A DNA stretch of 64,000 bases from Lanius collurio (taxonomy: Eukaryota > Chordata > Aves > Passeriformes > Laniidae), in contig JACBWW010000022.1 in the NCBI GenBank assembly GCA_020086605.1, positions 6,015,358 to 6,079,357 of the forward strand, read 5' to 3'. The notes beneath the pieces are model-generated. The model did no database searches. It was not told where the DNA came from and saw nothing but the letters and a program-made list of their open reading frames with translations. Made by a program: the position numbers and the translations under genes. The stretch's first letter is position 1, and every line of letters starts with the position of its first letter. Of this stretch, positions 13,496 through 26,899 are shown piece by piece.

Positions 13496-13892
13496 GTCAA
13501 CCTCAGCCAAACACATCACACCTGTTCTCCTACCTAAAGAAGGATCAGATCCACAGTGGTATCCTTTTATTATATTAATCTCCAGGGACTGCTTGGAAAG
13601 CCCTTGAGGAAGGGTGTAATCATGGAAAATGCAGCAGCATATTCCAAATATAGATGCAGAAATAGTGAAGCTTCCAAGGGTCTCACCAACCCCAAATAAA
13701 ACCATACCTCTCACACTATTTTTTTTCCTCAGCACTAATGCTGGCTACAGAATTAACTCTATCAGGAGACACAAAGGTTCTTGCTGTTACCTGCTCATCA
13801 TCTTCTAATCAAAGATAATTTGATGAGTGAAATTATATTAAAAAAAAAAATCCAATAAAACCTAGTCCTCTGAACTCATGTAGAAATTTAAT

Positions 13893-13945
13893 TCCAATTG
13901 AAATCAATGGGATTTATGGGCCTAAGTGTCTTTGGGACTTTAAAT
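13893..13945. repeat. Worn sauropsid repeat remnant
   Basis: The run 'ccaattgaaatcaatggga' followed by 'cctaagtgtctttgggactt' matches the layout of an old, abundant sauropsid repeat: a near-palindromic 'cattgaaatcaatggg' centre, then a 'gcctaagtgcctttgaggat' arm. I recognise the pattern from memory but cannot name the family. Confidence 0.45.
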
Positions 13946-14714
13946 CTTAGTATATATTTTAATACAATGTAATATTCAAAAGTTCTCAAGGCAAAAGGAC
14001 TAGCAATGCTCCAGACTCCTTATGAAGATGAGGATACTTTTTATCAGATGTCTCTGAAAAAACAGAAAATAATTACTTTCTTAAATATCATCAGAAAAAT
14101 ATTAGAAGTTAAAACATTTCCTTTTAATAAATACATGTGAACAAGTAAAGTGACAATCATTGATTTATTCATGTTTATCAGATATAGTCACTGAGCAAAT
14201 CTGTCTTGTTGGGAGATTCACAGATAAACAGACATCCATTGACAGCATGGATTAGCACGAGGTATTAGCCCTTGCATTGAGAAAACACATTGAAAATTTC
14301 ATAAGGCATCAATAATGCATGGTCCTAAGAGAAAAAAATCAAGTAAAATTTATATTTTTCATGTTATTTTAAATAAAAATGTATAGAGACCAAAAAAGGA
14401 AATTACATTAGGCAGAAATATAAAGTTTTTCTTTATGTCGACTTTGCATATAATTTTCTAGCTTTTAATATTTGGTATACTTGTATGGCCGAATATGTAA
14501 GACACTAGGATATTTCAGTAATTAAGATAATGTAAACCAAGAATAACAGATGAATTTAGATTTGTTAGTCCTGTAGCTGGTTTTCTGCAAAGTGCATTAT
14601 GTTACCATATTGTCTTAGCAAAAAGAATAACCAGATATCTAATTGAGAAAATACTTGGTTTTGCTAGACACATTTTACCTTATTATTTACGCTCAACTCT
14701 AGGTAAAAGCTTAG

Positions 14715-14825
14715 TGGCCTGATTTTCAAGCAATTGGTATAAAGAGTTCAGTTTCTGACAAAAAAATGAGAGTTTTAACACAGAGCTCAGCTCTTTTGAA
14801 AGTGAGACCCTTACCCACTTAAAAG
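14715..14825. repeat. Worn inverted-repeat element (sauropsid type)
   Basis: The left part contains 'ggcctgattttcaa'. The right part contains 'gagctcagctcttttgaaa' followed by 'gtgagacccttacccac'. The two ends are imperfect inverted repeats around a roughly 60-bp interior. This is the layout of an old element in which 'ggcctgattttcag...gctcagc...tctgaaaatcaggccc' brackets a short centre. Divergence is high, so the copy is old. The family assignment is from memory. Confidence 0.5.
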
Positions 14826-14829
14826 TTTT

Positions 14830-17480
14830 ATTTGTTGGATTTTCCACCAAGTCATTTCAGTTTGAGTACCAGACCCCTATATTGTTTTGAAAGCTGTGAG
14901 CTGGCAAATTTCTTTCATACACATCCACACAAACAGTACCTTGCCTTTGGACATGAACACTGATTAACCAGAAATTACATCCATCCATTAGTATAAGAAC
15001 ATCTAAACAAAAAGACTGTTTAGGGAAACTTTTAGCACTTAACCTGGGCTTTTGCCTGCCCCAGCTGGCAGAAGGAGTGTATGTTGGGCATCTTCATAAA
15101 TATCAGCTTTTAAAAGGAATCTGTTTTCCCTACAGTAAAATTAATTTGAAGAAAAGTTCTACCACAAAATAAAAAAGATCAATGTGGTTTTCTACTTTGG
15201 AAAAGCTTTGGAATTTTTTGTTCTAACCAAAAGCAACTACCATACCATGCAGTCAACTTCTGATAAAGCAACTTACCTACAAAATAGCCCAGAAATGAAG
15301 CATGTAATTAGGTAAATAATAGTCATAAGTTTGTAAATAATGGATTGGTTAGCCTACCTTAACCCAGATTTGGTGAAAAAAAAATACAGGGTCTTTGAAC
15401 TTCACTTAGCTATATCCACCTAACATGAATAATTCACACCAATTTGCTCCTGTTGTCAGGTAATGAGAAGTAAATGGTAGACACCAACATGATGGGAGTT
15501 CTTTTATAGTGTCCATTTCCAAAGAAATCAAATGAAAATTCTGCCTTCTGTTAGAAATGAAAAGGCAGGATTCAGACCTCAAAGTGTCAAGCTTTTTCTA
15601 GAAAAAGGACAGAAGAGAGCCATCATTTTTATGCTAACAAAGGTAGAAATAATGCCTTTTTTTCTCTAATCTTTAGATAAAGATATGGCCATTGTTGGTC
15701 TATTATGGTCTTAACCTACATTTTGAGAGCTGGACCAGTTCCGTACTGACAAATAACCACTGCTCTTATCCCAAAAATCTGCACTACAGTTTTCTCATTA
15801 CATAGCTCTTGGTGTGAGATGGGCATGGAAAGAAAGAGCATTACCTTACTTCTTCCCACAGTAGCCCTTGACTAACCTATCTTTACAAAGCTATTCAGTA
15901 TTTCTGTTACCTACCTTTTCTTCCATGCTGCAAGAGCCATGGTTACAATAGGGAGCATTATTTTTACACAGCTTGTCTGATTTTATCTTTTATTAGTTTG
16001 CAAAGAACAAAACAGGATGGTGGGAAGGAAAAGCTGTTCTTCAAATACCTACCCTGTCATACTTCACATGCTTTTGTCTGCAGTGCTCTTAGTGCTTAGT
16101 TTTGGGCTGAGCAGTGTTGGGGCAAGTGTAATCATAAATTTGCTTGTGACATTATGCATGCCTTTTTTAATGAGTGTTATTCTTTAGCAATTATCTTTGC
16201 TAATCAATATTTTACAGGGTTTGGATACAAGGCCCAAACAAAGTTCTAGTGATCATATTGTAGATTTCAGAAGTACTTACTGATAACCAATGAGACCCAG
16301 CAATGTGTCCTCATGGAAAACAGAGACAGGACAGGGACTCTTGGCATGGTCTGATGTGACCCAAGTTCAATGTGTGGTGATGGCAACTGATTTACATTGG
16401 CATCCCACACACTGATACTGCAACCACTCACAGTTAAACCAAGCACCATTCCTTAAAAAGCTATCATCCAAATGGGGAGCAGGTAAGATTAAACTGGCAA
16501 ACTCTAGCTATGGACAGACAGTGATTTCCAAACAGTTTCCTGGTTTACAACAGTTTCTAAAATGCCATGTTTGACAGTCATCTACAGCGATCTCATACAG
16601 CTCTGAGGAACAGAGATCACTCTTCAATAGTTACAATGTGAAGGCAGTCCAATAATCTGTCTTGATCTGTACCAGAAGCTACAGTAAAAACAGGAGTCCA
16701 TTATGTCTCCTGAGGAGGTGGCTATTTTTGCAGAAGGTGAGAAAACAAGAGAGTCACAACATTGTATTTTCCAAAGTTCTGCAGCAGCAAAGTCATTCAG
16801 AGATTTCCAGGAATCAATAGTCAACTAAATGAAATACGTACAGAGTAGAAAAGAAAATTATACCAAATGCATCACTACTCAGAAAATGAGGAAGACATTT
16901 CGGCCACCTTCTTTCTGAACTCCCTCTGTCCCTAGCTCTGGTAGTGTGCCACAGCTCCTGATTACAAATCTCAGTGGAACAGCACTACATTACACCATCT
17001 GCAACCTACTTAAGAGCTCTAGTGTGAGGTATTGATAAATCCAGGATAAATAGCTAGCCTGTTTATGTATCAATTTTTTATTCATGGATGGATGACTAAC
17101 ATAAAACACTTCAGCTATTAAAGATGGAAACAGCTATTTGTAACAAGCATAAGTTTTAAAACTCTTAGTGTTAGACACCTGATGCTTGATATTCTGTAAA
17201 CCACTTAAACAGGATTCGTGCCATATACATATGAGATATGCCACACCAGCATCTCTGGCCATTTCTTACCACTACCATAAAATGCTCCAAATTGATTGTC
17301 AGTTTGTGAAATATTTAAAATATTCAGTAAATAACTAACAAATAGTTACAAATGCTATATGTCAAACAAAATTGCACTGTGAAGCATGAAAAAATGTTAT
17401 ACTTAAGCTGCCAAGTGTTTTAAATGTAGATGTGAACTTTCTTTTACCTTTCTATTTTACCAGAAAAAAAATGTGCATCT
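14830..17480. other. AT-rich noncoding stretch, no gene seen
   Basis: No frame exceeds 66 codons and none has a recognisable motif. No repeat family was identified outside the listed remnants. Confidence 0.7.
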
Positions 17481-17485
17481 CATAC

Positions 17486-17506
17486 AAAAAAAAAAAAAAA
17501 AAAAAA
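17486..17506. repeat. A21 homopolymer
   Basis: An uninterrupted run of 21 A. No retroposon body or flanking duplication is apparent. Confidence 0.9.
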
Positions 17507-17807
17507 GAGTGTTTCAGTTCATTACAGTACAGTAAGGGGACTGGTTTCTGTAAATGGTGGGGCAAATAATAGGTTAAATTAAATCCTCAGATTACTGGAC
17601 AGGTTATTGAGGCACTTCCCAGTTACATTTTTAGATTTTTGCTTCCTATATTATACCAAGAGATATGACCAAGACAAAGTGCATTTAATTTCAATTTGTA
17701 CTTTTTATTTAATAGACATTTAAATATGCTTTTCCCCTGCAAAGAACATTTGCATTACAAGTTCCTTCCAATTGCTAAAAAAAATTTGAAGTTGCCGAAC
17801 TTTCAAT

Positions 17808-17875
17808 GGAGTTACTGGGCCAAATCTGCTTCCAATATAAATCTAGATAAATGGATTTACTGCACCAATAATTAA
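17808..17875. repeat. Possible worn sauropsid palindromic repeat
   Basis: The order 'caatggagttactgggcc', 'aaatctgcttcca', 'taaatcta', 'atggatttactgcacca' follows an old sauropsid element I recall as 'gggccaaattctgct...gtaaatctgga...caatggagttact'. The copy is short and diverged. Confidence 0.4.
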
Positions 17876-17889
17876 CAACAGTGGTGTTT

Positions 17890-19770
17890 TACTTACACCT
17901 ATATATGCTTTTCATCTCAATTGTTTTCAATTTTCTATGGAACACTGCTAATAAAGATACCTCTTTTTGTTTTTTAAAAGTATTTGAAGGCCTTCTGGAA
18001 AATAAGAAGCAGTTTTAATAAATATTAATTTTTCCATGTCTACAAGTGATTACATTTAGAAATATAAAAATCCTATAAACAGTCACACTGTATATGTATA
18101 GAGTCAGAAAAGAACACAAGAGTAGGTAAAACCTTGCATAGTACACAGCACAATTATGCAAAGCTGCAATGTGAAGCAATTTATGCCATGGCCAATAGTG
18201 GAAGTTAACAATAAGAAGAATTTATTTTAAAAAATTAGCAGGAGAAGAAAAGTATGCACCAACTATTTGAACAGAAATAAAAAAAAAAAAAGCTTTATTT
18301 TGAAGGATGCCTTGACATAAACATTCTGGGATTTCCCTAAAAAGAGATCTTGCCTTCTCCTTTTCTTTAATCATAATCAGGATAGAGGGAGGCAGCCTTC
18401 ATATAACACCTATTGCTACCTTACAGGTGGTCTAGTCAGGGCTGTTCTTTGATGTGTGTTTGTAGAAAGAAATTCTGTATTCCCCAAGTTTCAGCCTGGC
18501 CGAGCCCACCCAGCTCAGCCAACTGTACCCCACTGGCATCAGTCCCAACATGGACTGAATAAGTTCACTTCACACTGAGCATTCACTTATGTACAGATAC
18601 AGCAAAACAGGTTTTCCATTGCAATTTCAGTTTCTAATTCTTGTACTTCTTGAAGGAATAAATCAAAACCAGGAACCTCATTGATTTATGCTTTGGATAC
18701 TGCTCAGGGATACAGCAGCTCTCTTGCTAGACTTTTTAGTGATCTTAGCAGCTTAAACAATCCACCTGGCACTTCATTCTCCACGTGTAAAGGAAGAGAT
18801 GTGTGATTTCCTTTTTTTTCTGACTCTCCTGTTTATTTCAGAGCAGAGAAAAAGATACATCAAAACCATAGACTCAGGAAGCTTTAATCTGTCAGGCATA
18901 TAAGAAACACTATTCCTAATCAAAATATCTATAGACACTGATATTTCAGTATGTTAGAAAGGCTTCTCCATTCTGTTGGGATTAATAGAAGGAAAAGACA
19001 ACACCCATGAAATTCCAATTAGATAATTACTAACTCTAGGAGAGATTTTCAGGAGTCTGAAGAATACACCTTATCAAAAGGGATTTATTTTTAAAAAACC
19101 CAAAACAACTCTAGCATGTAAACCAAACCAGCCTGTCCCCCACTTCCAAATAATTCTTATTTACTTTTGCTGCCTACTGGCAAATGCCACCTTGCCTTAT
19201 CTACACTGCATACTGACTCTCAGAAAACCCTACCAAAAACCATACTTCAATTCTATCTGACAGTAATGGAAAGTGTAACCTAAATTGCCTTGCAAATGCT
19301 TCTTGCACCCAGAAGTGAATTAAACTAAACTTCTGGGAAACCTGTCTGCCCAATGCTATTGTGCAAAGTACGAGGCAGATCTGAGGCAGAAGCAGGGATG
19401 GGGGATATCCCATTTGCATAAGGAAGATAGCTCCTTTGTAAACATTGATACAAAATGGCAAGGCTAGCAATGACTTTTTCCCCTCTAAACTCTCTCCCCT
19501 CTGACTTACACATCTTTGTAATATATACTGGTGTTTTGACTTGAGCTATGCACCCAAATAGACTATTTGTGGAGCATTTGTGATGCACAGATCTATTATG
19601 CACAGCTATCAGAGGTCAAACACAGAGCAATTCTATACCTCTGATGTCAGCCTGAACAGAAGCATTGTTCTTGGCAGTGACAGGAAAAAGGCACCACATC
19701 CAAATTACTGAAAGCCTTCTCATGGCAGAAGAAAAAGCTGTCAGTTTAACAGCTGAACACAGAAGGTTCA
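17890..19770. other. AT-rich noncoding stretch, no gene seen
   Basis: Only short overlapping minus-strand frames occur (89 and 92 codons, 19201-19603), with no recognisable features. An A-rich run lies near 18279-18292. Nothing else was identified. Confidence 0.65.
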
Positions 19771-19783
19771 ACCAGTATATATC

Positions 19784-19976
19784 CTTCTCATTCAAGTAAC
19801 ATGAAACCCTGAAAAAAAAAAAAAAAGAAAAGAAAAAAAAAAGCTGGAACTGTGTCAGATTTTTTAAGTTGGAAAAGCTCTTGTCAAGGCTGAACAAAGA
19901 AAACCAGCCATTTGTGTTACCAAGACAGTGCTACTGAATTACAAAATAAAAGAGAAAGAAGGAGCTTCGATATAAA
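19784..19976 (+). repeat. Tandem duplication, upstream copy, block 1
   Basis: This segment aligns, in the same orientation, with 25495-25660. Shared words in order are 'tcaagtaac-tgaaac', 'agct-gaact', 'aaaagct-ttgtca', 'aacaaagaa', 'cagtgc-a-tgaatta' and 'aaataaaaga'. Identity by eye is around 70% outside an A-rich insertion (19812-19841) present only here. Together with block 2 it defines an old direct duplication with an offset near 5.7-6.0 kb. Confidence 0.75.
19812..19841. repeat. A-rich tract
   Basis: An A run interrupted by two G. It is inserted within duplication block 1 of the upstream copy and is absent from the matching position near 25525, so it arose after the duplication or was lost from the other copy. 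Confidence 0.8.
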
Positions 19977-20909
19977 TATATAATGTTCATGTCTGTACCA
20001 AAAGAGAAAATATTCCCAATTTACTATAGTTTTATATTTACACTGCAAAGTAGGATGCAAACTGTGTATCTGTTAACATGCACACTCACACATAGGTATA
20101 TGCTGATCTATAGTAAATCTATAAAATTTGTCTCCCATGTATATTTCCCTCTTCTGTATTTCATTACTCCAAATAAAAATAGTGCTCTAATTACCACACT
20201 CATATCTTATTCATTCTCAGTGTATGTTCCTCGTGCAGCATCCCCAAACTGCACACACTGTACTTAAAGAGGGGGAGACATCTTCCTGCCTGGGGTGACC
20301 GACCCCTTCACGCAGCTTTGACAAAACAGACCTCAGCATGTCAGCAGCTATCTAATAATGATACAAGAGAAGAGTGCTCTGACTCTGGGCTGTGTGCAAT
20401 AAAGGTGTAGGCTGTGCCATGCCCTGAGGCTACGATCCCCTCGCCATTCCCCCAGAACAAAGTGCTGCTCGGTGTAAGGGAAAGCTGCTTGGAACTACAG
20501 CAATGACTACCGAATCTTCACTTTTTCTCCCCTCTTAGTTTTAAAGCATACACTGGGGGAACTGCAAGCATTTGTAAGAGCTAAGTATGTAATCCAGCTT
20601 ACAGGCTATATTTCATTTTCTAATGCATAAATAAGAGAGATTTAAAATTCCAGTAAATAGTTCTAACCAGCTACATCAAACAAGTGAAGCATTAGATGGG
20701 GAATGTGCATGCATCTGTCATCTGATCTGTCACATGGTCCTTCAAGAAATACCAGTCCTGATAGGTGCTTTTACCAGTTTTGTTTTCCACTACCACTGGA
20801 TAAGCAGTTAAAAAGTGATGCTAATTTTCAGCAGAACCATGAGAAGTAATATGAGGAGACAGTTTTACACAGTCACAGGATAAATTCAGAATATTAAAAT
20901 GCTACTCTC

Positions 20910-21180
20910 TGCCAACATTAAAGAAAGAACTGACTTTAATTTCATTCCTGTGGGTTGCTCTTGCTTTTTTATCAATACAAGCAAAAATAGATTATTTTAG
21001 CTGATTAGAAGTTCCCATGCTCTTCTTATTTATCTCACACTTGAAACCACAACACTCAGCTTGTGACAACATAATTGTCTCCATAGAAACTAATTGAGTT
21101 CTCACAAAATGGAGCATTTGCACAATATTTGGACCCTGTTTACTGAAAACCTGGTAAACACGTGTACTGCACAACTGTCA
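20910..21180 (+). repeat. Tandem duplication, upstream copy, block 2 (conserved core)
   Basis: This aligns collinearly with 26900-27175 at an offset of 6004-6011. Matching landmarks in order are 'gttgc', 'gcaaaa', 'gaagt-c', 'tatttatct', 'tttgaaa' / 'cttgaaa', then a 30-bp core (21061-21090 against 27065-27094) identical at 28 positions, then 'ggaccctg' and 'gtactgcac' / 'gcactgtac'. Similarity falls away outside the core, as expected for an old duplicate with a constrained centre. It is read here as a duplicated noncoding element. A pair of copies of an ancient low-copy repeat is an alternative. Confidence 0.8.
21077..21090 (+). promoter_or_regulatory. RFX X-box-like site in upstream conserved core
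   Basis: GTCTCCATAGAAAC fits the relaxed X-box pattern RYYNYY-WW-RRNRAC, bound by RFX-family factors in other genes. It sits at the end of the most conserved part of the duplicated block, and the matching site in the other copy (27081-27094) also fits. Binding is inferred only from the motif. Confidence 0.35.
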
Positions 21181-21189
21181 CCACTGCCA

Positions 21190-24100
21190 GATTTCATAGA
21201 AACCCACAAACCAGTTTAGTAGGGATTTATTAAAACAATACTGTTTTCTACCTCTAACCAGCTAAAAAATAAATCAATCATCACATGAGGACTATGTAAA
21301 CTTCTCAGCTGTTCAGCATCAGGATACATGGCTCAGAGTTCTTCTATGCTCAGGTGTAGCTGTGCATTAGCTGTCTGATTACCAGGAATTGTTGACACAT
21401 GACACTGACTCCCAAACCAAGGAAAACACCATGCATACTGTTTACAGTATAAAAGTGCATACCAAGCTTTCTGAGGTTAAATTCCTATTACCTTTATTTT
21501 TCATCCACTTCTAATTTTAGAACTTAATCATCATTGAGGATCACTTTAGGCTCAGCTTGACATCATACTCAATTCCCAAAACCTTCTCAAATACACCATT
21601 TCTATAAAAGCCTTTATGAAATAGTGGACTTTTAAAGTTCTCTTTATTTGACTGCAATAAATGTTAAAATGAGGCTGTATTCCTTTGTTATATCAATACC
21701 TTTAATTGCTTTTGTACATAACAGTAAGTGGGATACATCTTGCTTAATTTCATTCCTTGTGCTCCCTGTACAGCAATCAGTAGGTACTGGCAGATAATGA
21801 CTCAATCTGCAGGCTCAAAACAAGTGTCTAAGAGTAAGGTGGTGTCTGGAAATGAAGTCAGTGACAAAATTTTAATTATCCTCCAAACTACAGCACATCC
21901 TCCTGAGCCACTGGCCTGTGCAGTCACCGTGACCATCCAGCTGTGCACCACAGTCCAGGATGGAGGAGGGAAGGGCATGAAGGGCATTTCTCCTCAGCAT
22001 TCCCAGTGATTTAGAAAGGTGAATATGGGACAAATCTAGTGACACTCTTCCCAAACACCTTATTGAAATTTTTCATTTTGTCTAACAGATAACATTTTGC
22101 TAAGCCTCTCAATAGAAAATGTGTCTTACGGCTTTTGGGGCAGGGAGAGTCTTTTTTTTTTTTTTTTTGGTCAGACTATGCAAAAGAAGGAGAGACAGAA
22201 TTCTTGAACATATCATGATCAGTACAGCCTGCATACCTCAGGACCAGCCATTTATATGTAGGATACTACCATTTGAGGCTGTCTTGCCCAAAAAGAAACA
22301 GATGGTGCCAATAAAAAGCAAAAATGAACTTCATTCTTCCATAACAAGGCAATAAACCCCAGCATAATATTATTATTTTCCATAAGCCAGGTCTTAACAC
22401 ATTGGGGGCAAAAGATGAAATAACCAAAAAAAAAGAAAACTTGTGCTTTTGTTCCAAAGCTTTGATGTCATCACTGTTGGTTTTTGGAAAAGAGCTTGCA
22501 AAACTCTAAAAAATCCTTTTTAGCCTTTAGGTTGCTCTGCTTAGGGATTTAGAAAGGCTGTCTGTCTAGGGTTACAGTCCAGATGACAATTCTCATTGCT
22601 GCCAGGTGTATGTGGGCTGGAGGGATAAATAAGATGCATGGAGATGAAGTCTGTAGTTACCTCTTTTCCCATATATCGATAGAATACATTTCACTATGCA
22701 CTGACTGAAGGGTTTTTTAATTTCTCTCCCATCTCTAGGATCCCCTGGGTATGTGAATGTTTTTCTTTCTCTCTCTTGTTTCCCCATTCTGGCTTGCAAG
22801 TTTATCCCACACACCTGCAAGAGCAGGATCTTTCAGTCACAAAGAGCTGCCAGAGCTCTCATGACAAGGAGGAGACATAATTTGGAGCATCTTTTTCAGC
22901 TTCACTAATAACAAAACACCTGTGAGCTAGGGAGTTTAAGAGACTGTGTCTTCATTATTTATGAATCTTCCTTCCTGCTGTGGCACTTAGCTCTTTGCCA
23001 GCTCAACCTGGCACAATTCCTCAGCATCCAAAATTAAAAAAGGAAAAAGTGCACTTTTGTCTCCAGTGCAAGCAGCGACAATGGTGAAGACAGGGAGAAA
23101 ACACCACTAGGAGCTGAAAGCCTACCCTTGCTAGAGCTGGTAAGAATGACAAGCCTTGACACTGCTGCCTATTTATTCTCAGTTTGACACTTTGTTGTTG
23201 TAAGAAAAATAATGGACAAGGGGAAATATAATCCTAATGACTCAAGTATGACATTACAGCTTCTCCTCTCCTCCACAGTCCCCCTGCAAACTTAACCATA
23301 GTACATTGAATTTGTAATTTTATTGATGAATAAAACAGCTGTGGCAAAAGTAGAGAACAGCTTCTAAGCCTATCTTTCTGTACTAAATTTCTAAAGGGAA
23401 GAACTGCCATTAACATATTTTTTGCCATGAAAGGTTCAACCCTATCACAAAGATTTATTTTTTAAGTCATTGTCTTTACTGGAAAGCTTCAAGGAACACT
23501 CTCACAAAATGTTCCATTCTGAAGCACTACCAAAGGAAAGGCATTTGATTTGCAACCAAACTAACAGCAGCTATACAACATGTTGGGGTTAATTTGACCT
23601 CTGAGGACACTGGAGCACTTTGCAAACTATCCCAGACTCCCAGGCACTGAAATCGCCTTTTGATATCATCTGAGTTATTGCCATCCCCCATGAGCCTTTT
23701 GAAATTCTCTCAATACAAGTGTTAAGACCTAGGAGTCCTTTGGTAGACAGTATAAATGCAAGCCAGAGATCATTGTATAAATCAATTATTACATCTCACA
23801 GTGTTGTTCAATGGGATTAAATAACCTGAAGGTCTGATAGATATCCCTATCTAACTGTAGCAGACACAACAGCGACCACCATCAAAGAATTTACCTGATG
23901 TTATAGTATTAGCATTAAATCTTGGATGAGAAATAATGTCTTTAAATGCCATAGACTCACTAAGGTATAGAAGTGAATGACCAAATCTATCTTTTGTGCC
24001 TTTTAAAGAACAAACTACAGCTTCTGCAATTGCTTCTGCTTTTACTTTGGAGATGGTGCAAAGGTGCACCATCTTTGTACTGATGCTCAGTATGTCCTGT

Positions 24101-25480
24101 CCTCTTGTCTTTTGTGGTATATGTGAATAAAAATCTCAGATTCTTACACTCTGAGAAATATTTTTATTTTAGGATTTATAGATTTTGCATGCAATTTCTA
24201 TTTTCTGTACTCCTTGCAGAAGAAATGTAGTAAAAGAAATGATCTGAAATGGGAAGCCTGGGCAAGAGCTGGTGTACCACAGATTTTCCCTTGGGTCTAC
24301 TAATGGACCACGATGCAACTTACAGGGTCTTTCCCTTTTCGTTAGCAAAGCATTTCTGGTTGCCCTCGAGTTGTGTCACTCTGTGATATAATCACACATT
24401 CTGCAAGCAGAAAATGAGTGCATCTGTTATTCATATTCTGGTGCTTCATCATATAAACAATGCCTTGAACCTGCCCCATCAGGGCTGCCATCCCAGCTCA
24501 TTACCAGATGGAGCAATGGGTGTAACCCTAACGTGAGCAAGTGTCTCTCTGGGATATGCCTGACTTACAAGTTCAAATTCAAACACAAAGAAATGAGCTG
24601 AGGCCTTTGTTCTTTTCTCACGTGGCAAGTACTGGGAACTCCACTGGAAATTCAGAAGGATAAGATATATACTGTGGGTTTTTTCAAAATTCAGTGCCTG
24701 TAATTTGTGCAAGACCAGATTTCAACAATGCCCACCACAGATTAACTGGAACTTTGGAAATGTATCTATTAAAATCTCACAACAGAAAGAAAACCCAATA
24801 TTTTTAGAAAGAGGCTATTCAAAAATTCACTCAGTTCTTACAGTTTTGAATATTCTCAAGTTCAGTTTCACAGCATAACTAAGTTATGAACAGAAAACCT
24901 GAATTGCTTTAAATGGTATGACATTCCAGTGTTGAATCTGTTGAAAAGTATAATTCAGACACCTAAGTGCTTCATTCTGAGTCACTATTTTAGTCTAGTT
25001 TGTAAAGAAAACTGGAAAGTTACTTAAATACATCTTCTTTTGGAAAAAAATTAATAAAAATTCCCTGTAGAATGGAAAATACAGCCCATCCCAAAGGCTA
25101 AAATCAACACATAATATTGAAGAAAAAAACTGAAAAAAAGGTGGGAAAAGGATATAAGAAAACAACTGAGTGAAAAAAAAGGGACTGTGAAGGAATTTTC
25201 TGCTATTGTTGTGTCTCTATTCTCTCATTCTAATTACCATATACTTTAGCAAATAATAAGAGAAAATAAGCAGATGAGATCCACAAGAGCAGTAAGCCTC
25301 ACCCACAGATTAAGAGCAGGTGGCAGAGTGAGAGAATAATGTGACTGGGATAGGAGTTGTGATCTAGAGGAGAAATACGACATGGACACAGCTCTCCCAG
25401 CCCGGGCTCCTGGCACCACAGAGGAGTGGGGCAGCCCCCCCAGCTGGGCTCCCACAGAGAGCCGCAGCTCACAGGGCAGC
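21190..25480. other. Noncoding interval between the two duplicate copies
   Basis: Mixed AT-rich sequence with small frames only (up to 93 codons), none recognisable. It includes a T17 run at 22152-22168 and a short GC-richer patch at 25390-25490. I could not align it to the sequence after the downstream copy, so any original duplication unit beyond the two blocks has eroded. Confidence 0.6.
22152..22168. repeat. T17 homopolymer
   Basis: An uninterrupted run of 17 T. No minus-strand retroposon body was recognised upstream of it. Confidence 0.9.
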
Positions 25481-25494
25481 ACTGTCCAGGGCAC

Positions 25495-25660
25495 CTTTCT
25501 CACTCAAGTAACGTGAAACTGTAGAAAGAAAGCTAGAACTTTCAGATTCAGTGTAAAGTTACAAAAGCTTTTGTCAGTGCCAAACAAAGAACACAACTGA
25601 GGCAGTGCCATTGAATTAATAAATAAAAGACAGAGTTTCAACATGTATTTATAGTCTAAG
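25495..25660 (+). repeat. Tandem duplication, downstream copy, block 1
   Basis: The partner of 19784-19976 in direct orientation. It lacks the A-rich insertion of the upstream copy and a few bases before 'gcagtgcc'. The distance from this block to block 2 is about 290 bp longer here than in the upstream copy, so one copy gained or lost sequence between the blocks. Confidence 0.75.
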
Positions 25661-26711
25661 TATACAATCTGCTACATGTATGTAATGCATAGATCTCTCC
25701 TTACCTTCTAATATTTACTTATAACTAATATATTTAATGCATAAGTAAGCATTATATAGAAAATATAAATTCTATGAGTACAATATGGATCACCCACTGA
25801 CTACAAATAATCACCCTGCTGAGAAGAGCATCCTTACATTACAATCTCCTGTGCTATCTTTCCTACACTCCCAGGACATGAAGGTCTTCCTAAAGCCAGG
25901 ATCAGCTCTGCCAGCCCTGCAGCAGGATGACACGAGGGGCCTGTGCTCAGGCAACTCAATCGTACTGTTAACATTTAGAACCACAATCAACAACACGTAC
26001 CAAGTCATTTGCATGCAATGGTGCTGAGTGGCTTCTAAATTTAAAAAACTGAGCATATTGCCCATTCAAAGGGGATATTCTGTGTTATTTTAATGTTAGA
26101 TGTGATTTACGAGGCCAACAAGTTAACAGCACAACCAATAGCTAACAAATCCTTACCATATGGATGTGGCTCTACAGGTGACAATCACACTTTGACTCAC
26201 CTGCAGTTTATTTTCTAGTATACATAGATGCCTGCACTCCAGCTTTAGCCAGACTCTTTTCCAGTACTGTCAACAGTTTAAAAATTGAGAGAAATTTCAA
26301 TCAAGAGTTTCACAGACCAGCAATGTAAATAGTCTTGGGAAACATGACATCCAACCCTCTAACAAGCATTTGTCATTAACTTATATAAGCTTGTGGCTGA
26401 AAAGTGGGGATGAGAGGAGAGGGGGAAGGAATAAGTTAAAAGAATAAGCAAGTGTTGTTACCTTACTAATTAACCAGAATGGTGATGAAAACACAGGAGT
26501 ACACAGCACCCTTACAGCTAGGAATTGGTTGGGGCACTGGTAGGCCAGAAGCTTGACCAAACCATTGTCTTCAATAACTCAGAGGGTTGAAGGAAATAAC
26601 TATTAACAGAAAAAAAAAAAATCCATCAGATATCTATCTTCTGTTGTTTATATTATTGACCTGATCACTTGGCAGGGTAGGTGAACAATGTTAAGTCAAA
26701 TTCCCAAATGG

Positions 26712-26753
26712 TTTAATTCAGCACAGCTTAATTCAGCTTTAATTTAGCACAGT
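26712..26753. repeat. Short 26-bp imperfect tandem repeat
   Basis: 'tttaattcagcacag' at 26712 recurs as 'tttaatttagcacagt' at 26738, with a partial 'ttaattcag' between them. It lies within the part of the downstream copy that has no counterpart in the upstream copy. Confidence 0.65.
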
Positions 26754-26899
26754 TTCATTGACTGCAGTCCAGCTGGGCTGATTTATTGCAGCTAAAGGGT
26801 TGGCCCCACTCTAGTGTAACTGGCGAAAACTATTATCCACTGAAAGCATGATCATAAAGAAAAAGGTATTGAGAGGCATAGTATGAAATACAGGGTGTT

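Noticed and set aside
24951..24990. 'cagacacctaagtgc' resembling the sauropsid inverted-repeat arm
   Set aside because: The match is a single short word with no accompanying centre or second arm.
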